A stretch of 24,104 bases of DNA, taken from NCBI GenBank assembly GCA_043778625.1, contig JAYWFU010000058.1, positions 1 to 24,104 of the forward strand. The letters are read 5' to 3'. Positions 16,799 through 24,025 of the stretch are shown in pieces (the first letter of the stretch is position 1; every line of letters begins with the position of its first letter). The notes below the pieces were generated by a model. It was not told the DNA's origin. It saw only the letters and a program-made list of their open reading frames with translations, and ran no database searches. The stretch comes from JACMRI01 sp043778625 (GTDB lineage Bacteria > Bacteroidota > Bacteroidia > UBA4408). The translations under genes were made by a program, and so were the position numbers.

Positions 16799-18751
16799 AT
16801 GAAATTAAAATCTACACTAATTATAATAACGTTAATAACGCTAAACGCAACAGCACAGCAGGTTACGTCAAGCCTAAGTAATAATAAATGTAGCCACGCT
16901 AAGCTCCATAAAAGCACAGGTGTGCAATATGCGCAGAGTAATTTGCTCAACAACTACGATATTAAGTACGTAAAACTGGATATTGCCATGGAGCGCACCA
17001 GTATTAATGTTGCTGGTAGTGCAACATTGTTAATACAGGCTAAAATAGCAGTGCTAGACACCATAGCCCTAGAGTTATTACAAGCCATAGTGGTAGATTC
17101 TGTTAAGGTAAATAATCAGCTAGTAACTAATTATAGCCACACTAACGACCACCTGTACACACCTTGCGCTCCAACGCCCAATGGTAGCTTGGCAAGTATA
17201 CAGGTATTTTACCATGGCGCTGCACCTTATCACGGATTTTTTTCGGGCGTTACCAATTCGCAGTTTCCTCAAGTAACCTGGACATTGTCGGAAAGCTATC
17301 AAGGACGCGATTGGTGGCCATGCAAACAAATATTGAGCGATAAAATAGATTCAGTAGATATGTGGATAACCACCGACTCTAGCAACAAAGCAGGAAGTAA
17401 TGGGTTATTAAAAAACGTAACTACATTAGGTAACAAAAAACGCTACGAGTGGCATAGTAATTATATGATTAATTACTACTTGATTTCGGCAGCGGTTGCC
17501 CAATATATCGAATATAATACCTACGCTCATCCTACACAATTAGTGGGCGATTCAATACTAATACAAAATTATTTATACAACCAAAACACACTTGTTAACT
17601 ACAAAACCGAAATTGATAAAACGGGTAAATACATTGAGGTATTTTCGGACGCATTTGGATTGTATCCGTTTTGGAAAGAAAAATACGGACACTGTGAAAG
17701 TGAATTAGGGGGGGGCGAAGAACACCAAACCATGACTACGATAGGCGGAGGATTTAGTGACGACCTTGTGGACCATGAACTTGGACACCAATGGTGGGGC
17801 GATAATGTAACCTGTGCATCGTACCGCGATATATTTATTAACGAGGGCTTTGCCTCCTACTGCGAATACATTGGTATTGAGCGCACAGGTACTCCAGCCC
17901 AAGCATTAACCAAAATAAAAAGTGTGCAAAACAATGTGCTTAGCCAAACCAATGGCAGTGTGTATGTGCCACTAGCCGACTTATACAACGAGTTTAGAAT
18001 ATTTGACAACGTGCTATCCTACGACAAGGGTTCAGCTATTATACACATGATGCGCTTTGAAGCACAAAACGACAGCTTGTTTTTTAAAGCGTTACAAAAT
18101 TTTCAAACACAGTTTAAAGATTCAGTGGCCACAGGCGAAGATTTAAAAACAGTGCTACAAAACACTATTGGCATATCGTACGCTGATTTTTTTAATCAAT
18201 GGTATTATGGCGAGGGTTATCCTAAGTATTCGTTGGCGTGGTCGCAGGCTAACGACACTCTTACGCTTAAAGTTAATCAAGCTACATCTGCACCAATTAT
18301 TACTCCCTTGTTTAAAATGTTGATGGAGTATAAACTAAAATCGGCACAGGGCGATACTATTGTACAGGGTTATCAAACGGCTAATAACAACGAATTTAAG
18401 TTTAAACTTAATGGAAAAACAATTTCACAAATTGTAGTTGATCCTAATTTTAAGGTGTTGAAAAAAGTATTGGGAAACCTTAATACCACAACACTTAATA
18501 CTGTAAATAATAATTTAACAGTAGAATTATACCCTAACCCAACTACTGATAAATTACATCTAACGCTAGAGGGAAATGTAGTAGGCACAATAAATGTGCA
18601 AATAAATGATGTTAGCGGACGTATAGTACAACAAAACACAATGGCCAATAGTACTGATGGTATTACCGTAAATAATTTATTGGCAGGTACTTATTTTGTT
18701 AAAATAACTAACGGTAGCACTACTGTTGTTAAGGTATTTGTAAAAAATTAA
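16799..18751 (+). CDS. Secreted M1 family aminopeptidase, T9SS type A
   Basis: Zinc aminopeptidase (gluzincin) releasing N-terminal residues from peptides outside the cell. A signal peptide (MKLKSTLIIITLITLNATA) starts the protein. The zinc site is HELGH (H326, E327, H330) with E349 after 18 residues (NEGFASY). The substrate-amine site, usually GxMEN or GGMEH, is GGGEEH at residues 304-309: Glu stands in place of the Met. A T9SS type A domain begins near 575 (VELYPNPTTDKL) and ends VVKVFVKN. Length (650 aa) is typical of short bacterial M1 enzymes with a sorting domain. It is 15 bp behind the Abi gene and only 7 bp from the convergent hxlR stop. Confidence 0.93.
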   Translation: MKLKSTLIIITLITLNATAQQVTSSLSNNKCSHAKLHKSTGVQYAQSNLLNNYDIKYVKLDIAMERTSINVAGSATLLIQAKIAVLDTIALELLQAIVVDSVKVNNQLVTNYSHTNDHLYTPCAPTPNGSLASIQVFYHGAAPYHGFFSGVTNSQFPQVTWTLSESYQGRDWWPCKQILSDKIDSVDMWITTDSSNKAGSNGLLKNVTTLGNKKRYEWHSNYMINYYLISAAVAQYIEYNTYAHPTQLVGDSILIQNYLYNQNTLVNYKTEIDKTGKYIEVFSDAFGLYPFWKEKYGHCESELGGGEEHQTMTTIGGGFSDDLVDHELGHQWWGDNVTCASYRDIFINEGFASYCEYIGIERTGTPAQALTKIKSVQNNVLSQTNGSVYVPLADLYNEFRIFDNVLSYDKGSAIIHMMRFEAQNDSLFFKALQNFQTQFKDSVATGEDLKTVLQNTIGISYADFFNQWYYGEGYPKYSLAWSQANDTLTLKVNQATSAPIITPLFKMLMEYKLKSAQGDTIVQGYQTANNNEFKFKLNGKTISQIVVDPNFKVLKKVLGNLNTTTLNTVNNNLTVELYPNPTTDKLHLTLEGNVVGTINVQINDVSGRIVQQNTMANSTDGITVNNLLAGTYFVKITNGSTTVVKVFVKN

Positions 18752-18756
18752 ACGCA

Positions 18757-18781
18757 GTTTATTTTTCTTTTTTAAATAAAC
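18757..18781. terminator. Weak hairpin at the M1 / hxlR convergent junction
   Basis: GTTTATTT (18757-18764) and AAATAAAC (18774-18781) form an 8-bp A/T-rich stem with a 9-base loop. It lies mostly inside the 3' end of hxlR because the two stop codons are only 7 bp apart. On the minus strand an AT-rich stretch with a T run follows. It is weak as a terminator, but nothing better is present. Confidence 0.25.
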
Positions 18782-19127
18782 GTTTACGATGTGCAATGCC
18801 CCAACTCGCTATTTCATCCACTGTTTTTTGAAGCGTTAAGCCGTGGTCAGTTATTTCGTACTCAACCGTTATAGGTTTTGTGTCGCACACGGTACGGCTC
18901 ACCAGTTCATTAAGTTCTAATTCTTGTAATTCTTTCGAAAGCATTTTTGCAGCTATGCCATCTACCTCACGTAGCAAATCCATAAAGCGTAGTTTGCCTT
19001 TTTGCATTAGTGTAGCTATTATTTTTATTTTCCATTTACCTGATAATAACTCCATAGTATCGGCTATGCCCATAAGGTGCTTGGCGCAGATGCTCGATTG
19101 TACAACCTCTTTTTTTTGCATTGCCAT
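18759..19127 (-). CDS. HxlR family winged-helix transcriptional regulator
   Basis: DNA-binding regulator of the HxlR/YodB type, usually a dimer that responds to redox or electrophile stress. The pattern is clear: SSICAKHLMGIADTMELLSGKWKIKII, then a helix-turn-helix with FMDLLREVDGIAAKMLSKEL and the wing with VEYEITDHG. C14 is at the place of the redox-sensing Cys of YodB-like members. The length of 122 aa is normal. The start may be M1 or M3. It is divergent from the YceI-like gene, a common arrangement in Bacteroidota, and the shared intergenic region carries palindromes suited to a dimeric regulator. The inferred job is control of the YceI-like gene and itself. Confidence 0.92.
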   Translation of the reverse strand: MAMQKKEVVQSSICAKHLMGIADTMELLSGKWKIKIIATLMQKGKLRFMDLLREVDGIAAKMLSKELQELELNELVSRTVCDTKPITVEYEITDHGLTLQKTVDEIASWGIAHRKRLFKKEK

Positions 19128-19163
19128 CTGTTCAGTGTTTTTGTAATTTTGTTAATCTAGTAC

Positions 19164-19195
19164 AAACTAAGTTAGTTTTTTGTAATTTATTACAA
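19164..19195. promoter_or_regulatory. Two palindromic operator candidates for the HxlR regulator
   Basis: AAACTAAGTTAGTTT (19164-19178) has 7-bp arms around one base. TTGTAATTTATTACAA (19180-19195) has 7-bp arms around TT. The two are adjacent, both perfect, and lie between the divergent starts, which suits binding by a small winged-helix dimer. The partial TTGTA/TACAA at 19141-19165 may be a third half-site pair. Confidence 0.45.
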
Positions 19196-19260
19196 TTAGT
19201 TTCTTTTAGTATAGTAGTTTCTAAAAGGTAACTAATAACAAAAGTAAATTAAATATAATG

Positions 19261-19268
19261 TAGTTTTG
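19261..19268 (+). promoter_or_regulatory. Candidate -7 element for the YceI-like gene
   Basis: TAGTTTTG fits TAnnTTTG exactly and ends 37 bases before the start codon. No TTG is seen about 19 bases upstream, so the promoter may be weak or activator-dependent. The two operator candidates lie 66-97 bp upstream. Confidence 0.42.
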
Positions 19269-19305
19269 TTGCATCAAAAAATTAATTAATCTAAAATAAA
19301 TAACA

Positions 19306-19899
19306 ATGAAAAAAACAGTAGTATTAGCAGTATCAATTGCATTGGCAACTAGCGTATTTGCAACTAAGCCAAGTGATTACAAAATCAATGTGGCAAAATC
19401 AACATTAGGTTGGTTAGGTAAAAAAGTAACTGGACAGCATTCAGGTAATATTAAATTGGCTTCGGGTAACGTAACCGTTGATGGTGCTAACGTAACAGGT
19501 GGTATGTTTACCATTGACATGAATACCATAACTTGTACTGATTTAAAAGCTGAAGAAGGAGCTGATAAATTAGTTGGGCACTTAAAAGCAGCTGATTTTT
19601 TTGATACTGAAAAAAACAAAACAGCCACGTTTGAAATTGTAAAAACTACCCTACGTAAAGATGGTCAGTTTGATGTAACTGGTAAATTAACCATTAAAGG
19701 AATTACTAACGAAATTACATTTCCTGCATCTATTAAAAACACAGGTAAAGCAATGGCTATGGTAGGTAAAATAACTGTTGACCGTACAAAATTTGATATT
19801 AAGTATGGCTCAAAAAGTTTTTTTGAAGGTATTGGCGACAAAGCTATCGACAACGAATTTTTTATTGATTTTACATTAGTAGCTTTAAAAGGGAAATAA
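19306..19899 (+). CDS. YceI family periplasmic lipid-binding protein
   Basis: YceI proteins have a lipocalin-like barrel that binds isoprenoid or other amphiphilic molecules, and are secreted to the periplasm. A signal peptide (MKKTVVLAVSIALATSVFA) precedes the domain, with the family pattern W-L-G-K-K-V-T-G-Q-H-S-G, GGMFTIDMNTI, LVGHLKAADFFDTEKNKTATFEI, LTIKGITNEITFPA and the terminal FFIDFTLVA. The length of 197 aa is normal. It is divergent from hxlR with operator-like palindromes between, so expression probably follows stress sensed by HxlR. The ligand is unknown. Confidence 0.93.
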   Translation: MKKTVVLAVSIALATSVFATKPSDYKINVAKSTLGWLGKKVTGQHSGNIKLASGNVTVDGANVTGGMFTIDMNTITCTDLKAEEGADKLVGHLKAADFFDTEKNKTATFEIVKTTLRKDGQFDVTGKLTIKGITNEITFPASIKNTGKAMAMVGKITVDRTKFDIKYGSKSFFEGIGDKAIDNEFFIDFTLVALKGK

Positions 19900-19907
19900 T
19901 TTTAATC

Positions 19908-19966
19908 TTTTAGTTTAACGCAGAAGAGCCCACGCATTGCGTGGGCTTTTCTGCGTTAAACTAAAA
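19908..19966 (+). terminator. Very long hairpin terminator after the YceI-like gene
   Basis: Arms 19908-19935 and 19939-19966 pair over 28 bp with a single G/T wobble around an ATT loop. The GC-rich core (GCCCACGC / GCGTGGGC) followed by TTTTCTG is a classic terminator by itself. The outer arms extend it into AT sequence. Confidence 0.85.
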
Positions 19967-20281
19967 ACGAGCGCCACTAACTAAAATTGGTTTTACGTAA
20001 TAGTTATAATCAGTGAAACTAATTGTGAAAATGATTCAACTATTTTGTTTGGAGTTTTGTTTTATAGTTTAATTGTGCGGGTAGCAATCTTGCTTGTTAC
20101 TAATTTAATTTGTACTCTTGAGGTAGTATTGCTTAATTAATTTGGTTTAAATTTTAACTCTTATCAATGTTTAACTGCTCTCTATCGATAGTATGAAATA
20201 TAGTTGGTGCAAAAATAGGTGTAATAGGCAAAAAAATTACTTTTGCACCACAATTAAAATTAATAATTAACAACAAAACAA
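19967..20281. other. 315-bp AT-rich leader region of the OmpA gene
   Basis: No ORF of note on either strand. The first 200 bp show no convincing promoter or structure beyond an AGCAA/TTGCT mini-stem near 20094. The last 80 bp hold the inverted repeat and -7 motif listed separately. The length is consistent with a strongly or multiply regulated outer-membrane protein gene. Confidence 0.5.
20205..20250 (+). promoter_or_regulatory. OmpA gene promoter with flanking perfect inverted repeat
   Basis: TACTTTTG (20238-20245) matches TAnnTTTG, 36 bases before the start codon. TGGTGCAAAA (20205-20214) and TTTTGCACCA (20241-20250) are exact reverse complements separated by 26 bases. The right copy overlaps the -7 box, so a dimeric or looped regulator bound here would cover the promoter. 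No TTG is seen at -33. Confidence 0.45.
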
Positions 20282-21754
20282 ATGAAAAAAATAGTACTAA
20301 TTGCAACATTAGCTGGTGTAGTAGGTTCTAGCGCAATAGCTCAAACGAGCGAAAAGCCTTGGAATTTAGGCGTTTACGGAGGAAGTTACCAATACAATGG
20401 TGATTTAGGGAGCACATTTTTTAATTACAAAAAAGCATTTTATGGCAACCTAGGTTTAGGTGTTAGCCGTTATGCTAACAAAGCGTTTGACGTAGCCTTA
20501 ATGGGTACTTATGGTCATGATGGTGCTTATTTTACAAGCGCTCGTACTAAATCATTTTTAGGTAAAGTATTACAAGCTAACATAGCACTTCGATATAAAT
20601 TAAACCAAAAAGAAGGTGCTAAATTTGTTCCTTTCTTACACTTAGGAGGAGGGTTTGCTAACTACAACAACACGTTAGAAGCTACCACCACCACTACTAA
20701 AGGAACTGACGCTAATATTACAGGAGGTTTAGGATTACGTTACGCCGTTAATGATTGGTTTAATCTTGAATATGTAGGTACTTTATTGTATTCAAACCAC
20801 GACAAACGCGATTTTATACCTACAGCTAAAAGTTTTAATGATGGTTGGTTAATTAATCAAATTGGTGTTTCGTTTAACTTAGGCGCATCGGCTGATGAAG
20901 ACAAAGACGGCGTAAGCGATAAAAAAGACAAATGTCCAGGAACTCCAATAGGTATTATTGTTGGTAAAGATGGTTGCCCAGTTGACCGTGATGCTGATGG
21001 TGTATTAAACGAAGTTGATGTTTGCCCTGATGTAAAAGGTTTAGCAGCATTTAACGGTTGCCCTGATAGCGACGGAGATGGTATTGAAGACAGTAAAGAT
21101 GCCTGCCCTAACGAAAAAGGATTGGTTGCGTTTGCAGGTTGCCCTGATACCGATGGAGATGGCGTTGAAGATAGTAAAGATGCTTGCCCTAAAGTTAAAG
21201 GTTTAGTCGCATTTAAAGGTTGCCCTGATACTGACGGAGATGGCGTTGAAGATAGCAAAGATGCTTGTCCTACAGTTAAAGGTTTAGCTAACTTAAAAGG
21301 TTGCCCTGATGGTGATGGTGATGGCATTGCTGATAAAGATGATAAATGCCCTACTGTAGCTGGTATTGGAGCTAATAAAGGTTGCCCAGAAGTTAAAAAA
21401 GAAGTATTAGCAGTGTTTGAAAAAGCGTTACAAGGTATTCAGTTTGAAACTGGTAAAGATATTATTAAGAAGACTTCTTATGGTATTTTAAATAATGTGG
21501 TTACCATTATGAAAGAAAATCCAACATATCGTTTAGATATTGGAGGACACACAGACAGTAAAGGTAATGCCGATAAAAACATGACGTTATCAAACGGACG
21601 TGCTTTAGCAGTACAAAAATATTTAACTGATAATGGTGTTGAGGCAAATCGCCTAACCGCCAAAGGTTATGGAGCTACACTACCAGTGGCCGACAACGCT
21701 ACTAAAGAAGGTTGTGCTAAAAACCGTCGTGTTGAATTTAAAGTATTGTTTTAG
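20282..21754 (+). CDS. OmpA family outer-membrane protein with thrombospondin type 3 repeats
   Basis: Outer-membrane protein tethering the membrane to peptidoglycan. A signal peptide (MKKIVLIATLAGVVGSSAIA) is followed by an N-terminal beta-barrel-like region (residues about 22-200, many aromatic and Gly strands). Next are calcium-binding TSP3 repeats (about 205-372), each with D-x-D-x-D-G-x-x-D and a CP pair. The C-terminal OmpA domain (about 380-490) carries GIQFETGKD, IGGHTDSKGN, LSNGRALAVQKYL and NRRVEF, which bind diaminopimelate in the wall. The length of 490 aa is usual for this Bacteroidota class. It has its own promoter and is closed by a strong terminator. Confidence 0.94.
   Translation: MKKIVLIATLAGVVGSSAIAQTSEKPWNLGVYGGSYQYNGDLGSTFFNYKKAFYGNLGLGVSRYANKAFDVALMGTYGHDGAYFTSARTKSFLGKVLQANIALRYKLNQKEGAKFVPFLHLGGGFANYNNTLEATTTTTKGTDANITGGLGLRYAVNDWFNLEYVGTLLYSNHDKRDFIPTAKSFNDGWLINQIGVSFNLGASADEDKDGVSDKKDKCPGTPIGIIVGKDGCPVDRDADGVLNEVDVCPDVKGLAAFNGCPDSDGDGIEDSKDACPNEKGLVAFAGCPDTDGDGVEDSKDACPKVKGLVAFKGCPDTDGDGVEDSKDACPTVKGLANLKGCPDGDGDGIADKDDKCPTVAGIGANKGCPEVKKEVLAVFEKALQGIQFETGKDIIKKTSYGILNNVVTIMKENPTYRLDIGGHTDSKGNADKNMTLSNGRALAVQKYLTDNGVEANRLTAKGYGATLPVADNATKEGCAKNRRVEFKVLF
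21056..21298 (+). repeat. Three 81-bp (27-aa) tandem TSP3 units
   Basis: Units begin at 21056, 21137 and 21218, and the next degenerate unit begins at 21299: an exact 81-bp period. Each encodes GCPD(S/T)DGDG(I/V)EDSKDACP plus a linker ending GL(V/A). The flanking units are more diverged, so the middle copies are the youngest. Confidence 0.88.
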
Positions 21755-21783
21755 TAGTTACTAAACTATAACTAATACACACT

Positions 21784-21825
21784 ACAAACCCCGTTGATGA
21801 TATATCAACGGGGTTTGTTATTTTT
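21784..21825 (+). terminator. Intrinsic terminator after the OmpA gene
   Basis: ACAAACCCCGTTGAT (21784-21798) pairs perfectly with ATCAACGGGGTTTGT (21804-21818) around a 5-base loop, and is followed by TATTTTT. The U tract overlaps the candidate comF -7 box. Confidence 0.9.
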
Positions 21826-21826
21826 G
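21819..21826 (+). promoter_or_regulatory. Candidate comF -7 element inside the terminator T tract
   Basis: TATTTTTG matches TAnnTTTG exactly and ends 7 bases before the comF ATG at 21834. A TTG at 21794-21796 lies 22 bases upstream, slightly long for the -33 spacing. If used, transcription would begin at or within a few bases of the ATG. Confidence 0.4.
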
Positions 21827-21833
21827 CAGGACT

Positions 21834-22511
21834 ATGCTACACGATATAACTACCTTTTTTATGCCACGTAACTGTGGGTGTTGCCACGCTGGGCTCAAGG
21901 AACACGAGCAATATATATGCGTACCATGCCTTAAAGAGTTACCACATACACTTTATCATACTTATCCCGAAAATCCATTGTACCAACGTTTGTACAATCT
22001 TACGGGAGTGCAATTAGCTACTGCAATGCTATACTTTAAAAAAGATACATTAGTACAAGAATTACTACATGGCATTAAATATAACGATAGAGAAGAAACA
22101 GGCTATTGGCTTGGAACTTGGTACGGAAAACAATTGCGAGAACATAACTTAGTGTTTGATGTACTAATACCCGTACCTATGCACCCAGTAAAACAAGCGG
22201 AACGAGGCTATAATCAAAGTGAGATATTTGCGATAGGCATGGCATCGGCATTACAAATACCAGTGCTTACTAATGTATTAGTTAAAAATAAAGTAACACA
22301 AACTCAAACCCAAAAAACTAAAGAGGAGCGCTACATTAATTTATTAGATGGTTTTGCGTTACAAAACACGGCTAAAATTGAACATAAACACATACTATTA
22401 ATTGACGACGTAATAACTACAGGTGCCACAATTGAAGCCTGTTGCAAAGTACTTAATCAACTAACCAACGTGCAAATAAGTATTGCCGCCATAGCAGTGG
22501 CCGAATTATAA
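21834..22511 (+). CDS. comF: ComF family phosphoribosyltransferase-like protein
   Basis: ComF proteins are type I phosphoribosyltransferase-fold proteins needed for the cytoplasmic steps of DNA uptake in competent bacteria; in other bacteria their role is less clear. The N-terminal zinc finger has C14-x2-C17 and C29-x2-C32. DVLIPVPMHPVKQAERGYNQ and the PRPP-binding loop ILLIDDVITTGAT (D191, D192) are classic. The length of 225 aa is normal. The start lies only 8 bases past the preceding terminator's T tract. No upstream in-frame ATG offers a better start. The convergent neighbour is sucC. Confidence 0.92.
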   Translation: MLHDITTFFMPRNCGCCHAGLKEHEQYICVPCLKELPHTLYHTYPENPLYQRLYNLTGVQLATAMLYFKKDTLVQELLHGIKYNDREETGYWLGTWYGKQLREHNLVFDVLIPVPMHPVKQAERGYNQSEIFAIGMASALQIPVLTNVLVKNKVTQTQTQKTKEERYINLLDGFALQNTAKIEHKHILLIDDVITTGATIEACCKVLNQLTNVQISIAAIAVAEL

Positions 22512-22540
22512 TGGAAATCAAAGTAGACATTGTACCTTAT

Positions 22541-22587
22541 AAATAACAAATGGGCGTAAACAAACTGTTTACGCCCATTTGTTATTT
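22541..22587. terminator. Bidirectional terminator between comF and sucC
   Basis: Arms 22541-22562 and 22566-22587 are a perfect 22-bp inverted repeat around an AAC loop, with a GC core (TGGGCGT / ACGCCCA). T-rich sequence follows on both strands, which suits two convergent genes. Confidence 0.9.
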
Positions 22588-22600
22588 TATATTTTTAAAG

Positions 22601-23821
22601 TTAAACCGCTTGGTTTAACACTTGCTTAACTAAATCAGCAGCTTCTTGTAATACAATAGCGCTGTGTACTTTTAAGCCACTTTCGTCAATTAATTTCTTA
22701 GCTTCTACTGCGTTAGTTCCTTGTAAGCGTACAATAATTGGCACATTAATATTGCCCATGTTTTTGTAAGCATCAACAATCCCTTGTGCTACACGGTCGC
22801 AACGTACAATACCGCCAAATATGTTAACTAATATTGCTTTTACATTTTCGTCTTTTAATATTATACGAAATGCTTTTTCAACACGCTCAGCATTAGCAGT
22901 TCCGCCTACGTCAAGAAAATTAGCAGGCTCGCCACCGCTTAATTTAATAATATCCATAGTAGCCATTGCAAGTCCTGCTCCGTTAACCATGCAACCCACG
23001 TTACCATCTAAGTTTACAAAGTTTAATCCAGCTTCTCCAGCTTCTACTTCAGTTGGGTCTTCCTCTGCGGTATCGCGTAACAAGGCGTAATCAGCGTGGC
23101 GGTATAGTGCGTTTTCGTCCAATGAAACTTTACTATCTACGGCTATAATTTTGTTGTCAGATGTTTTTAATACAGGATTAATTTCAAACATTTCGGCATC
23201 AATAGTGTCGTACGCTTTGTATAGTGTGGCAACAAACTTAACCATGCTTTTGTGTGCGTCGCCCTCTAACCCTAAATTAAATGCAATTTTGCGTGCTTGA
23301 AACCCTTGTAATCCCACACGTGGGTCAATACGTTCTTTAAATATTAAGTGGGGAGTATTGTGTGCTACATCTTCAATATCCATACCGCCTTCGGTGCTGT
23401 ACATAATTACGTTGCAGCCATTGGCACGGTCAAGTAATACGCCCATGTAATATTCCTTAGGTTCGGTAGCGCCTGGGTAATATACGTCTTGCGCTACTAA
23501 CACTTTGTTTACTATTTTACCAGCTTCGCCAGTTTGAATAGTTACTAATGTGTTACCAATTAAATTTTTGGTAATTTTAGATACATCATCTAGGCTTTTA
23601 GCTAGCGCTACACCACGTTGTTCAGTACCTACTATTTTACCTTTACCACGACCACCCGCATGTATTTGGCTTTTTACTACCCACCAACCAGTACCTGTGT
23701 CTTCTTGTAATTTTTTGGCAGCGACAACAGCTTCCTCAGGAGTATTAGCTACTATGCCCTCTTGTATGGCTACTCCAAATGTTTTTAGTATAGCTTTACC
23801 TTGATATTCGTGTAAGTTCAT
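22601..23821 (-). CDS. sucC: Succinate-CoA ligase (ADP-forming) beta subunit
   Basis: TCA-cycle enzyme subunit that interconverts succinyl-CoA and succinate with ATP formation, working with SucD. An ATP-grasp fold is visible from MNLHEYQGKAILKTFGV through KSQIHAGGRGKGK, EMFEINPVL and DSKVSLDENALYRH. The C-terminal CoA-ligase domain has FLDVGGTANAERV and NIFGGIVRCD, the beta-subunit signature. Length is 406 aa, about 18 residues longer than E. coli SucC (388), as I recall is usual in Bacteroidota. sucD is not next to it in the window, so the subunits are probably encoded apart, or sucD lies outside. Confidence 0.96.
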   Translation of the reverse strand: MNLHEYQGKAILKTFGVAIQEGIVANTPEEAVVAAKKLQEDTGTGWWVVKSQIHAGGRGKGKIVGTEQRGVALAKSLDDVSKITKNLIGNTLVTIQTGEAGKIVNKVLVAQDVYYPGATEPKEYYMGVLLDRANGCNVIMYSTEGGMDIEDVAHNTPHLIFKERIDPRVGLQGFQARKIAFNLGLEGDAHKSMVKFVATLYKAYDTIDAEMFEINPVLKTSDNKIIAVDSKVSLDENALYRHADYALLRDTAEEDPTEVEAGEAGLNFVNLDGNVGCMVNGAGLAMATMDIIKLSGGEPANFLDVGGTANAERVEKAFRIILKDENVKAILVNIFGGIVRCDRVAQGIVDAYKNMGNINVPIIVRLQGTNAVEAKKLIDESGLKVHSAIVLQEAADLVKQVLNQAV

Positions 23822-23854
23822 TTAATCAGTTATATTATACGTTAATATTTTGTA

Positions 23855-23862
23855 CAAATGTA
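23855..23862 (-). promoter_or_regulatory. Candidate -7 element for sucC
   Basis: Minus-strand TACATTTG fits TAnnTTTG exactly, 33 bases before the ATG. A TTC rather than TTG stands near the -33 position. Confidence 0.42.
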
Positions 23863-23923
23863 TTGATTTTTACGAAGTGAATTAAAAAAATCTAGCGTTT
23901 AATTTTCCAAATTTCCCCATCTA

Positions 23924-23974
23924 TTTTGAGCTACTTAATACTCAAAAATTAAGAGAAATAACAGCACGTTATTT
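23924..23974. terminator. Two small hairpins near the window end, possible terminator of a leftward gene
   Basis: TTTTGAG (23924-23930) pairs with CTCAAAA (23941-23947), and AAATAAC (23956-23962) pairs with GTTATTT (23968-23974). Read leftward, the second hairpin is followed by CTCTTAATTTTT, which resembles a terminator for a minus-strand gene ending near 24026. Confidence 0.3.
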
Positions 23975-24025
23975 ACTATTGGTGGATAACCGTAATAAAA
24001 TTAGGCATAATACCAATTTGAAATT

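Noticed and set aside
20857..21327. 156-aa minus-strand ORF with Pro/Ser-rich repeats
   Set aside because: Its periodicity is just the reverse reading of the 81-bp TSP3 repeats.
23981..23990. GTTATCCACC on the minus strand, one mismatch from a DnaA box
   Set aside because: Single site with no cluster, no AT-rich unwinding repeat set and no dnaA or dnaN nearby, so there is no support for an origin.
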